DNA from: Streptomyces shenzhenensis
GTDB lineage: Bacteria; Actinomycetota; Actinomycetes; Streptomycetales; Streptomycetaceae
DNA: 64,000 nucleotides
Assembly (NCBI RefSeq): GCF_003688995.1
Contig: NZ_PENI01000033.1
Span: forward strand, 50,352-114,351
Direction of reading: 5' to 3'
In this document: in pieces, positions 42,452 to 50,259 of the stretch
Layout: the number at the start of each line of letters is the position of its first letter
Numbering within the stretch: the stretch's first letter is position 1
The notes under the pieces: generated by a model
Told to the model about the DNA's origin: nothing
Database searches by the model: none
What the model saw: only the letters and a program-made list of their open reading frames with translations
Made by a program: the position numbers and the translations under genes

Positions 42452-42730
42452 ATGGCCATCGAGGTCCGCATCCCCACCATCCTCCGCCAGTACACCGACG
42501 GTCAGAAGGCGGTGGAGGGCAGCGGTGACACCCTTGCCGCGCTGTTCGCCGACCTCGAGACCCGGCACGCGGGCATCCAGGCCCGCATCGTGGAAGACGG
42601 CAAGCTGCGCCGCTTCGTCAACGTCTACCTGAACGACGAGGACGTCCGGTTCGTCGACGGCATCGACACCAAGCTGTCCGACGGCGACACCGTGACGATC
42701 CTGCCGGCCGTGGCCGGCGGCATGGCCTGA
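42452..42730 (+). CDS. cysO: Ubiquitin-like sulfur carrier (CysO/MoaD-ThiS type)
   Basis: A 92-residue beta-grasp protein beginning MAIEVRIPTILRQYTDGQKAVEG and ending DTVTILPAVAGGMA. The final GG is the thiocarboxylate-bearing end, but here two residues (Met-Ala) follow it, so trimming would be needed before sulfur loading. The neighbouring JAMM peptidase is the natural candidate. AGGAG precedes ATG 42452. With CysM it forms the O-phosphoserine route to cysteine known from mycobacteria. Confidence 0.88.
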   Translation: MAIEVRIPTILRQYTDGQKAVEGSGDTLAALFADLETRHAGIQARIVEDGKLRRFVNVYLNDEDVRFVDGIDTKLSDGDTVTILPAVAGGMA

Positions 42731-42746
42731 ACGGCCCTGATCCCCG

Positions 42747-43697
42747 ATGCGCTACGACTCCCCGCTCGCCGCGGTGGGCGGTACGCCTCTCGTCCGCCTG
42801 CCGCGCCTGTCACCGTCCGCCGACGTCCGGATCTGGGCCAAGCTGGAGGACCGCAATCCGACCGGCTCGATCAAGGACCGCCCGGCCCTGCACATGATCG
42901 AGCAGGCGGAGAAGGACGGCCGGCTCACCCCCGGCTGCACGATCCTGGAGCCCACCTCCGGCAACACCGGCATCTCCCTCGCCATGGCGGCCAAGCTCAA
43001 GGGCTACCGCATGGTCTGCGTGATGCCCGAGAACACCTCGCAGGAGCGCCGGGACCTGCTCGGCATGTGGGGCGCCGAGATCATCCCCTCGCCGGCCGCC
43101 GGCGGCTCCAACACCGCCGTGCGTGTCGCCAAGGAACTGGCCGCCGAGCACCCGGACTGGGTGATGCTCTACCAGTACGGCAACCCGGACAACGCCGGCG
43201 CCCACTACGCCACCACCGGCCCGGAGATCCTCGCCGACCTCCCCTCGATCACCCACTTCGTCGCGGGCCTCGGCACCACCGGCACCCTCATGGGCGTCGG
43301 CCGCTTCCTGCGCGAGCACAAGCCGGACGTGAAGATCGTCGCCGCGGAGCCGCGCTACGACGACCTGGTGTACGGCCTGCGCAACCTCGACGAGGGCTTC
43401 GTACCGGAGCTGTACGACGCCTCCGTGCTCACCACCCGCTTCTCGGTCGGCTCGGCCGACGCGGTCACCCGCACCCGGGAACTCCTCCAGCAGGAGGGCA
43501 TCTTCGCGGGCGTCTCCACGGGCGCCGCGCTGCACGCCGCGCTCGGCGTCGGCCGGAAGGCGGTGCAGGCCGGCGAGAGCGCCGACATCGTCTTCATCGT
43601 GGCCGACGGCGGCTGGAAGTACCTCTCCACGGGCGTCTACACGGCGGCCACGACGGAGCAGGCCATCGAGACACTCCAGGGCCAGCTCTGGGCGTAG
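42747..43697 (+). CDS. cysM: Cysteine synthase CysM
   Basis: A 316-residue fold-type II PLP enzyme. Lys43 in TGSIKDRPALHM binds the cofactor. EPTSGNTGISLAMAAKLKGY is the substrate loop, and GLGTTGTLMGVGRFL binds the phosphate. In actinobacteria with a linked CysO the enzyme uses O-phosphoserine and the carrier thiocarboxylate (known for M. tuberculosis). It starts 16 nt after cysO. The TAG stop is the left flank of mobile-like element A copy 2. Confidence 0.94.
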   Translation: MRYDSPLAAVGGTPLVRLPRLSPSADVRIWAKLEDRNPTGSIKDRPALHMIEQAEKDGRLTPGCTILEPTSGNTGISLAMAAKLKGYRMVCVMPENTSQERRDLLGMWGAEIIPSPAAGGSNTAVRVAKELAAEHPDWVMLYQYGNPDNAGAHYATTGPEILADLPSITHFVAGLGTTGTLMGVGRFLREHKPDVKIVAAEPRYDDLVYGLRNLDEGFVPELYDASVLTTRFSVGSADAVTRTRELLQQEGIFAGVSTGAALHAALGVGRKAVQAGESADIVFIVADGGWKYLSTGVYTAATTEQAIETLQGQLWA

Positions 43698-43867
43698 GCC
43701 CTGTCGTCAAACTCCCTCCCCCAGCCTCCGGCCGGGAGGTGCCCCCAGCCCCGCGACGCCATGCACGCTCCCCCGAGCTCTCGGCTCCGCTCGAGCAGGG
43801 GGGACCCCCACGACGCCGCAGGGCCCGCCCTCCGGGCGGACGACGGGAGTTTGACGACAGGCCCTAG
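43694..43867. mobile_element. MITE-like element, family A, copy 2
   Basis: A 166-bp element (43698-43863) between GTAG and CTAG. Its inverted ends GCCCTGTCGTCAAACTCCC and GGCCTGTCGTCAAACTCCC match at 18 of 19 positions. The left flank holds the cysM stop codon. The right CTAG is shared with element B copy 1, so B inserted into the edge of A or the two landed side by side. No coding sequence is present. Confidence 0.78.
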
Positions 43868-44172
43868 GGTCTTTCGTTTGGATCAGGCCGGATCAGGGAG
43901 CGGGGTCTGGTGCCGTGGATCGCAAGGCGGAGGAGGGCGGCAGGGCGGAGCCCTGACAACCGACGACAACGCCGCGAGGCGCGGTGCCAGGGCCCGCGAG
44001 CCCGGCATGATCCAAACGAGAGGCCCTAGCACCGTAGGACCGCCGCCCCGGGGACCGCCGGGCGGCGGCCCACGGACGGTGGACACCGGGCGGGGCACGC
44101 GCGGGATCCGGACGGCCGGGTGGAACGTCTCATCCGTACCAGGGCCGACACCCGGCGGAAGGCGGTCACCCC
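43698..44172. other. Gap after cysM filled by two inserted elements
   Basis: Of the 475 bp, about 330 belong to elements A copy 2 and B copy 1. The remaining 143 bp before the lipoprotein gene show no clear operator. Confidence 0.7.
43864..44029. mobile_element. MITE-like element, family B, copy 1
   Basis: A 158-bp element (43868-44025) flanked by CTAG on both sides. The inverted ends GGTCTTTCGTTTGGATCAGG and GGCCTCTCGTTTGGATCATG, each continuing CC, match at 19 of 22 positions. A shorter inverted copy lies at 58505-58569. No transposase is encoded. Confidence 0.78.
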
Positions 44173-44733
44173 ATGCGCCGTACGACGATCCACCGCACGA
44201 CGGTCGCCGCCGCGGTGATCGCGGTCCTGCTCGCGGGCTGCGGTGGCGGGACCACAGGGGACGGCACGGGCGGCGGCAGCGGCGCGACGTCGGCCGCCCC
44301 GGCCACGCCGACCGGCTTGGGCCCGCGGTCCTCCGGCCCGGCCACGCCCTCCGCTCCGGGCACGCCGTCCGGACCGGGCACGGCACCGGCGACGAGCCCG
44401 GCGCCGACGGCCGGGGGCTGTACGACCCGGGCCGAGCTGACCGCCGCCGACAACGGCCGCAGCCTGTGCCTGGCGCGCGGCGGGGTGGTGCGGATCACGC
44501 TGGACGGCACCGAGAACCGCCCCTGGCAGCCGCTCACCGCGAGCGGCGACGTGCTGAAGCCGGTCAACCCGGGCTTCGTCATCCTGCCCGGCGACGCGGT
44601 CGCCGCCTACGAGGCCGTCGCCCCCGGCACCGCACGGCTCACCTCGTCCCGCCCGCTGTGCCCCGAGGCCGGCCCCGGCCAGGTCTCCTGCCTGGGCATC
44701 CAGAGCTGGGCGGTCACGGTACGGGTCCGCTGA
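44173..44733 (+). CDS. Putative lipoprotein with Pro/Thr/Gly-rich linker
   Basis: A 186-residue exported protein. The signal peptide ends in LAGC with lipidated Cys23. A low-complexity linker of Gly, Ser, Thr, Pro and Ala (residues ~24-85) leads to a small domain with four Cys residues (GGCTTRAELTAADNGRSLCLARGG and PLCPEAGPGQVSCLG), which may pair as disulfides. No family is recognised. Confidence 0.75.
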   Translation: MRRTTIHRTTVAAAVIAVLLAGCGGGTTGDGTGGGSGATSAAPATPTGLGPRSSGPATPSAPGTPSGPGTAPATSPAPTAGGCTTRAELTAADNGRSLCLARGGVVRITLDGTENRPWQPLTASGDVLKPVNPGFVILPGDAVAAYEAVAPGTARLTSSRPLCPEAGPGQVSCLGIQSWAVTVRVR

Positions 44734-44760
44734 GCCGCACCCGCGCGGCCCGGCTCGCGC

Positions 44761-45219
44761 TCAGGTGGCCAGGTGCCGCACCTGGTCCCACAGGACCGGA
44801 TCGACCACGCCCACCCGGCGCCGGAAGTCCCACACCGGCACCTGACGCAGCTCGTCCGTCTCCAGGAAGCTCGGGCGGCCGTGCGCGTCCCCGACGGAAC
44901 CCGGCGGGAGCGGGATCACCCCGGCCCGTTCGTCGTGGTACTTGCTGGTGATCTTCGCCACCGTGGCCCGCCTGCCGTGCACCGCCAGCACCAGACAGGG
45001 CCGGTCCGCGACGCCAGGACCGCTTTCGTAGGGCACGTTCGCCCACCAGATGTCACCCGGCCGCGGCCGCTGCGCGCGCGCCCGCGGATGCTCGTCGCGC
45101 CCCGGCGGTCGCCTCCTGCGCCGGACCGGGCGACGGCTGCGTCCCCAGCCGTCGACGAGCGTGGCGACCAGCGCGAGCAGTACCACCGCCGCGAGCGCCA
45201 GCCACCAGGACGTGTCCAT
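44761..45219 (-). CDS. Membrane-anchored PemK/MazF-like protein
   Basis: A 152-residue protein. The N-terminus is a membrane helix (MDTSWWLALAAVVLLALVATLVDGW) and an Arg-rich stretch (RRPVRRRRRPPGRDEHPRARAQRPR). A domain resembling PemK/MazF RNases then begins at RPGDIWWANVPYESGPGVADRPCLVLAV and runs on through ATVAKITSKYHDERAGVIPLPPGS. MazF toxins normally pair with an antitoxin gene and lack a membrane anchor. Here no antitoxin is adjacent, so it is probably not a classical toxin. ATG 45219 gives the helix at the very start. Confidence 0.65.
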   Translation of the reverse strand: MDTSWWLALAAVVLLALVATLVDGWGRSRRPVRRRRRPPGRDEHPRARAQRPRPGDIWWANVPYESGPGVADRPCLVLAVHGRRATVAKITSKYHDERAGVIPLPPGSVGDAHGRPSFLETDELRQVPVWDFRRRVGVVDPVLWDQVRHLAT

Positions 45220-45480
45220 ACGGTTGACGGTACCGGCGCGTGCGACCCTGTGCGCGCCCTCGCAGAACAGCCGTGCTTCCGGTCCAGCCGAACCGGTGAC
45301 ACCACAGGTGAGTTCGCCCACAACGGCCCCTGGCGGAGGAGCGACCCGCGCTTTTGCGCCTTACGCTCGACGAACCGCACGACCCCTGTGTGCACCTTTC
45401 CTGAACCCCTTTCACCCTGTCTGGAGAGTTCCATCCGGTTCACTCCAGCCGGATTCACCGCCAACGGAGGTTTCTGCTTC

Positions 45481-46233
45481 ATGAAGCTCACCGTCGTCGG
45501 CTGCTCGGGGTCGTTTCCGTCCGCGGATTCGGCCTGTTCGAGCTACCTCGTCGAGGCCGACGGCTTCCGGTTGCTTCTCGACCTGGGCAACGGCGCCCTT
45601 GGCGAGCTGCAACGCCACTGCGGTCTCTACGACCTCGACGCGATCTTCCTCAGCCATCTGCACGCCGACCACTGCATCGACATGTGCGCCTATTTCGTGG
45701 CGCGCTACTACCGGCACGACGGCGGGCGCGCCGCCCCGATCCCGGTCTACGGACCCGAGGGCACGGAACAGCGCCTCACCACCGCCTACGCCGACACCCC
45801 CACCGCCTCGTCCATGAGCGAGGTCTTCGACTTCCACACGGTCAAGCCGTCCACGTTCGAGATCGGCCCGTTCACCGTGCACACCGAACGGGTGCGGCAC
45901 CCCGTGGAGGCGTACGGCATCCGCGTCGAGCACGGCGGGAAGTCGCTGACGTACTCCGGCGACACGGGTGTCACCGTGGCGCTCGACGAGCTGGCCCGGG
46001 ACACCGACCTGTTCCTGTGCGAGGCCGCGTTCACCTACGGCAAGGAGAACATCCCCGACCTGCACCTCAACGGCCGCGAGGCGGGCGAGACCGCCGCCCG
46101 CGCGGGTGCCGGGCGGCTGGTCCTCACCCACATCCCCCCATGGACCGACCCCGAGACCAACCTGGCCGACGCCCGCGCCGTCTTCGACGGCCCGGTGGAG
46201 CTGGCGGCGCCGAGAGCGTCGTACGAGATCTAG
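45481..46233 (+). CDS. MBL-fold metallo-hydrolase
   Basis: A 250-residue metallo-beta-lactamase-fold protein beginning MKLTVVGCSGSFPSADSACSSYLVEADGFRLLLDLGNGALGEL. The metal motif is HLHADHC, followed by YSGDTG and LTHIPPWTD for further ligands. It resembles the RNase Z/cyclic phosphodiesterase side of the superfamily; the substrate is unknown. A GGAGG box lies 9-10 nt before ATG 45481. A hairpin terminator follows. Confidence 0.87.
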   Translation: MKLTVVGCSGSFPSADSACSSYLVEADGFRLLLDLGNGALGELQRHCGLYDLDAIFLSHLHADHCIDMCAYFVARYYRHDGGRAAPIPVYGPEGTEQRLTTAYADTPTASSMSEVFDFHTVKPSTFEIGPFTVHTERVRHPVEAYGIRVEHGGKSLTYSGDTGVTVALDELARDTDLFLCEAAFTYGKENIPDLHLNGREAGETAARAGAGRLVLTHIPPWTDPETNLADARAVFDGPVELAAPRASYEI

Positions 46234-46266
46234 TCCGTACGGGGTTCAGGCCCGTACGCACGAGAA

Positions 46267-46298
46267 GGCCCCGGAACCGAGCGGCGGATTCCGGGGCC
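46267..46298. terminator. Bidirectional terminator between MBL gene and nagE
   Basis: GGCCCCGGAA and TTCCGGGGCC form a 10-bp stem with a 12-nt loop between convergent genes; CTTGTC follows on the plus strand. Confidence 0.65.
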
Positions 46299-46319
46299 CT
46301 TGTCATGCGGTGCGGGGGC

Positions 46320-47570
46320 TCACGCCTTGGTGAGGTCCTCGACCTCCTCCTCGGGTTCGCGGCCCGGGGTCTTCAGGTCGAATCTGACGATGGCGAAGCG
46401 GAAGGTCACATAGTAGACAGCCGCGAAGACCAGGCCGATCGGGATGATCAGCCAGGGCTTGGTCGCCAGATGCCAGTTGAGCGCGTAGTCGATGAGGCCG
46501 GCCGAGAAGTTGAAGCCGGCATGCACGCCCAGGGCCCAGGTCACCGCCATCGACACCGCGGTGAGCACCGCGTGCAGCACGTACAGGACCGGCGCGACGA
46601 ACATGAAGGAGAACTCGATCGGCTCGGTGACACCGGTGACGAACGAGGTCAGTGCGAGGGAGATCATCATGCCCAGCACGGCCTTGCGGCGCTCCGGGCG
46701 GGCGCAGTGGGCCATGGCCAGCGCGGCGGCCGGCAGGCCGAACATCATGATCGGGAAGAAGCCGGACTGGAAGAGCCCGGCGGACGGGTCACCGGCCAGG
46801 AACCGGGTGATGTCGCCGTGCACGACCTCGCCGGCGGCGTTCTTGAAGTCGCCGAGCTGGAACCAGGCCACGGTGTTCACGAACTGGTGCATGCCGACCG
46901 GGATCAGGGCCCGGTTCACGGCGCCGAACAGGGCCGCGCCGCCCGCGCCGAGGCCGGTCATCCACTCGCCGAAGTGCGCGATGCCGTTGCCGACCGGCTC
47001 CCAGACCAGGCCGAAGAAGACACCCATCACCAGGCCGACGAAGGCCATGATGATCGGCACGAGCCGACGGCCGTTGAAGAAGCCCAGCCAGTCGACCAGC
47101 TTGGTGCGGTGGAACCGCTGCCACAGCACGGCGGCGAGCAGACCCATGATGATGCCGCCGAGCACCCCGGGGTCGTTGTAGACCGCGGGGATGTCCTTGC
47201 CCTTCTGGACCACCTCCCCGGAGACCGGGAAGGCCTGGAGGACCTTGCTGTAGACGAGGAAGCCGACCACCGCGGCGAGCGCGGTCGAGCCGTCCGCCTT
47301 CTTGGCGAACCCGATGGCCACACCGATGCAGAAGAGGATCGGCAGGGAGCCGGTCAGCGCGCTGCCCGCGTTGCTGAACACGGCGGCGACCTTGTCCCAG
47401 CCGAGCCCGTCCTTGCCGAAGATGTCGGCCTGGCCGAGCCGGACCATGATGCCCGCGGCCGGCAGGACGGCGATCGGGAGCTGCAGACTGCGGCCGACCT
47501 TCTGCAGGCCCTGGAACAGGCCGGTTCCCCGCTTCCTCGCGGGGGCCGCCGGTGCGGTGGCGGTGGTCAT
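46320..47570 (-). CDS. nagE: PTS N-acetylglucosamine permease, EIIC
   Basis: A 416-residue EIIC membrane subunit of the glucose/GlcNAc phosphotransferase family with about ten helices. It begins LFQGLQKVGRSLQLPIAVLPAAGIMVRLGQ and carries the signature GVTEPIEFSFMFVAPVLYVLHAVL. It imports and helps phosphorylate GlcNAc together with the separate EIIB (nagF). ATG 47570 is preceded by GGAGG; the open frame runs further upstream but only through promoter DNA and a gene relic. Two dre sites lie at 47584-47616, so DasR repression is likely. Confidence 0.93.
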   Translation of the reverse strand: MTTATAPAAPARKRGTGLFQGLQKVGRSLQLPIAVLPAAGIMVRLGQADIFGKDGLGWDKVAAVFSNAGSALTGSLPILFCIGVAIGFAKKADGSTALAAVVGFLVYSKVLQAFPVSGEVVQKGKDIPAVYNDPGVLGGIIMGLLAAVLWQRFHRTKLVDWLGFFNGRRLVPIIMAFVGLVMGVFFGLVWEPVGNGIAHFGEWMTGLGAGGAALFGAVNRALIPVGMHQFVNTVAWFQLGDFKNAAGEVVHGDITRFLAGDPSAGLFQSGFFPIMMFGLPAAALAMAHCARPERRKAVLGMMISLALTSFVTGVTEPIEFSFMFVAPVLYVLHAVLTAVSMAVTWALGVHAGFNFSAGLIDYALNWHLATKPWLIIPIGLVFAAVYYVTFRFAIVRFDLKTPGREPEEEVEDLTKA

Positions 47571-47583
47571 GCGTCCTCCAGGT

Positions 47584-47599
47584 GGTGGTCTACACCACT
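47584..47599 (-). promoter_or_regulatory. dre site 1 upstream of nagE
   Basis: GGTGGTCTACACCACT matches 14 of 16 positions of the DasR consensus AGTGGTCTAGACCACT. It lies 14 bp before the nagE start codon. Confidence 0.8.
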
Positions 47600-47600
47600 C

Positions 47601-47616
47601 AGTGGTGTAGACCTGT
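47601..47616 (-). promoter_or_regulatory. dre site 2 upstream of nagE
   Basis: AGTGGTGTAGACCTGT matches 13 of 16 positions of the dre consensus and is spaced one base from dre site 1. Confidence 0.75.
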
Positions 47617-47679
47617 TGTAGCACGATGAAGGCATACAAGGAACCCGCGAATTGCACAAGCGTACTGCCGCCTCGCGGC

Positions 47680-47755
47680 ACGCCTTGATGACGTCCTCGG
47701 CCTTCTCCACCGGCTCCCGCCCGGATGATCGCGAAGCGGAACACCGTGCGCGGCG
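47680..47755 (-). pseudogene. Relic of the 3' end of a second nagE gene
   Basis: The minus strand reads VFRFAIIR and, after a frameshift and loss of about eight codons, EPVEKAEDVIKA. The intact nagE ends VTFRFAIVRFDLKTPGREPEEEVEDLTKA. The match in order and sense shows the tail of a paralogue (nagE1 in S. coelicolor) whose body has been deleted. What remains lies between dre site 2 and dre site 3, where nagE1 would have stood. Confidence 0.75.
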
Positions 47756-47775
47756 GGCTTGGCGGCCGCCTCCCG

Positions 47776-47791
47776 GCTGGTGTAGACCAGT
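47776..47791 (+). promoter_or_regulatory. dre site 3 upstream of nagF
   Basis: GCTGGTGTAGACCAGT matches 14 of 16 positions of the dre variant ACTGGTCTAGACCAGT, 45 bp before nagF. It may once have served the deleted nagE1 promoter as well. Confidence 0.78.
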
Positions 47792-47836
47792 TGTGGGTTA
47801 CTGCGACAAAGCGGTTTCGGATCTGGGAGAGGGCAC

Positions 47837-48070
47837 ATGGCCAGCAAGGCTGAGAAGATCGTCGCCGGCCTCGGCGGAGTCGACAACATCGAGGAGATCG
47901 AGGGCTGCATCACCCGGCTGCGCACCGAGGTCGTGGACCCCTCCAAGGTCGACGAGGCCGCCCTGAAGGCCGCCGGCGCCCACGGCGTCGTCAAGATGGG
48001 CACCGCCATCCAGGTCGTCATCGGCACCGACGCCGACCCGATCGCCGCGGAGATCGAAGACATGATGTGA
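47837..48070 (+). CDS. nagF: PTS GlcNAc-specific EIIB
   Basis: A 77-residue free-standing EIIB domain. Cys24 in IEEIEGCITRLRTEV is the phosphorylated residue that passes phosphate to incoming GlcNAc at EIIC. GAHGVVKMGTAIQVVIG is the conserved second half. GGAGAGG precedes ATG 47837. It is divergent from nagE with dre sites between, matching the S. coelicolor arrangement apart from the missing nagE1. Confidence 0.94.
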   Translation: MASKAEKIVAGLGGVDNIEEIEGCITRLRTEVVDPSKVDEAALKAAGAHGVVKMGTAIQVVIGTDADPIAAEIEDMM

Positions 48071-48093
48071 GCCCACACGGCCCCCCGGGCAGC

Positions 48094-48131
48094 GGCCCCG
48101 CCACGGGCTTGAGTCGTGGGCGGGCGGGGCC
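48094..48131 (+). terminator. Hairpin after nagF
   Basis: GGCCCCGCC and GGCGGGGCC pair across a 20-nt loop that has partial internal pairing. It lies between nagF and rph. Confidence 0.5.
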
Positions 48132-48177
48132 CCTCACGGGCCGCCCACGCGCGGCCGGCGCCCACCCACTTGGGGAC

Positions 48178-48183
48178 TAGGCT
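48178..48183 (+). promoter_or_regulatory. -10 hexamer for a leaderless rph transcript
   Basis: TAGGCT ends 7 nt before ATG 48191, and no ribosome binding site is seen. Confidence 0.45.
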
Positions 48184-48190
48184 CAACGCC

Positions 48191-48928
<738 letters not shown>

Positions 48929-49052
48929 AGAGAACACCAAAGAGAAGTGATCCGCGGGGCAACCCCGCCGACCTCCCCGGCGTCCCTATGAGTACGGGCG
49001 CACGGCACCCACCGTGCGCCCGGCCAGCCGGAACCGGGGAGGGAACCCAACC

Positions 49053-49460
49053 ATGGCCGCGAGCCGACGCCACCGTCGCGCCCGTATCACCACCGTCGCC
49101 GCCGTGACGGCCGCCGTCGCACTCACCACCGGCCTCGCCACCGGCTGCGACGCCGTCGACAAGGCCCTGGACTGCGTCCGCACCGCGGACTCCATCGCCG
49201 ACAGCGTGACCGAACTCCAGCAGGCGGTGGAGAACGCGGCCACCGACCCCACCCGCGCCGACGAGGCCCTCGACGCCATCGAGAAGAACCTCGACAAGAT
49301 CGGCGACAAGACCGACGACGCCGACGTCAACAAGGCGGTCGACGACCTCGGCGAGGCCGTCGGATCCGTCCGCACGGCGATCAAGAACGGCGACAGCACC
49401 CCCGACGTCGGTCCGGTCACCGACGCGGCCGGCGAACTGACCAAGGTCTGCACCCCGTAA
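49053..49460 (+). CDS. Small exported helical protein
   Basis: A 135-residue protein with an Arg-rich start, a hydrophobic segment (TTVAAVTAAVALTTGLATGC) and a lipobox-like ATGC, although the -3 residue is Ala, so lipidation is uncertain. The mature part is helical and acidic (ADSIADSVTELQQAVENAATDPTRADEALDAIEKNLDKIGDKTDD) with two further Cys residues. No function is known. GGGGAGGG precedes ATG 49053. It lies between rph and rdgB. Confidence 0.75.
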   Translation: MAASRRHRRARITTVAAVTAAVALTTGLATGCDAVDKALDCVRTADSIADSVTELQQAVENAATDPTRADEALDAIEKNLDKIGDKTDDADVNKAVDDLGEAVGSVRTAIKNGDSTPDVGPVTDAAGELTKVCTP

Positions 49461-49480
49461 ACCGGCCGGCCGGCGCGGGG

Positions 49481-49486
49481 GATACT
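49481..49486 (+). promoter_or_regulatory. -10 hexamer for a leaderless rdgB transcript
   Basis: GATACT ends 7 nt before ATG 49494. Confidence 0.35.
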
Positions 49487-49493
49487 GGCCCGC

Positions 49494-50096
49494 ATGACCC
49501 GCCTGATCCTCGCCACCCGCAACGCCGGAAAGATCACCGAACTCCGCTCGATCCTCGCCGACGCGGGCCTGACCCACGAACTCGTCGGCGCGGACGCCTA
49601 CCCGGACGTCCCCGACGTCAAGGAGACGGGCGTGACGTTCGCCGAGAACGCGCTGCTGAAGGCGCACGCCCTGGCCCGGGCGACCGGCCTGCCCGCCGTC
49701 GCCGACGACTCGGGCCTGTGCGTCGACGTCATGAACGGCGCCCCCGGCATCTTCTCGGCCCGCTGGGCCGGGCGGCACGGCGACGACAGGGCCAACCTGG
49801 ACCTGCTGCTCGCCCAGCTCGCCGACATCGCCGACGAACACCGCGGCGCCCACTTCGCCTGCGCGGCGGCCCTGGCCCTGCCCGACGGCCGCGAGGCGGT
49901 GGTCGAGGGCCAACTGCGGGGCACGCTCCGGCACGCCCCCGCGGGCACGAACGGCTTCGGCTACGACCCGATCCTCCAGCCGGACGGCGACACCCGAACC
50001 TGCGCCGAACTGACCCCCACGGAAAAAAACACCATCAGCCACCGAGGAAAGGCATTCCGCGCACTGCTACCACCACTGCGAGCCCTACTCGGCTGA
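49494..50096 (+). CDS. rdgB: XTP/dITP pyrophosphatase (Ham1/RdgB)
   Basis: A 200-residue house-cleaning nucleotide pyrophosphatase that removes deaminated purine triphosphates. LILATRNAGKITELRSIL binds the triphosphate, VTFAENALLKA and VADDSGLCVDVMNGAPGIFSARW are family motifs, and NGFGYDPI with ISHRGKAFRAL closes the site. It follows rph as in many bacteria. A perfect 13-bp hairpin lies after the stop. Confidence 0.96.
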   Translation: MTRLILATRNAGKITELRSILADAGLTHELVGADAYPDVPDVKETGVTFAENALLKAHALARATGLPAVADDSGLCVDVMNGAPGIFSARWAGRHGDDRANLDLLLAQLADIADEHRGAHFACAAALALPDGREAVVEGQLRGTLRHAPAGTNGFGYDPILQPDGDTRTCAELTPTEKNTISHRGKAFRALLPPLRALLG

Positions 50097-50107
50097 CCGA
50101 ACGCAAA

Positions 50108-50140
50108 TGCCCCGCACCTTCGAATCCAAGGTGCGGGGCA
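50108..50140. terminator. Bidirectional terminator between rdgB and tRNA-Leu
   Basis: TGCCCCGCACCTT and AAGGTGCGGGGCA form a perfect 13-bp stem around a 7-nt loop, directly between two convergent transcripts. Confidence 0.8.
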
Positions 50141-50141
50141 G

Positions 50142-50226
50142 TGCGGCCGGTGGGACTCGAACCCACACGGGTGTGAACCCACTGGGACCTAAACCCAGCA
50201 TGACTGCCAAATTCCATCACGGCCGC
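50142..50226 (-). tRNA. tRNA-Leu (TAG)
   Basis: An 85-nt class II tRNA on the minus strand. The acceptor arms GCGGCCG (50226-50220) and CGGCCGC (50149-50143) pair, and the discriminator is A. The anticodon stem CTGGG/CCCAG holds loop TTTAGGT with anticodon TAG, reading CUA. A long variable arm and the T loop GGTTCGAGTCC are present. The 3' CCA is not encoded. Confidence 0.93.
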
Positions 50227-50259
50227 TCAAAAACGGTCATCACGCTCGACCGGCAGCGC

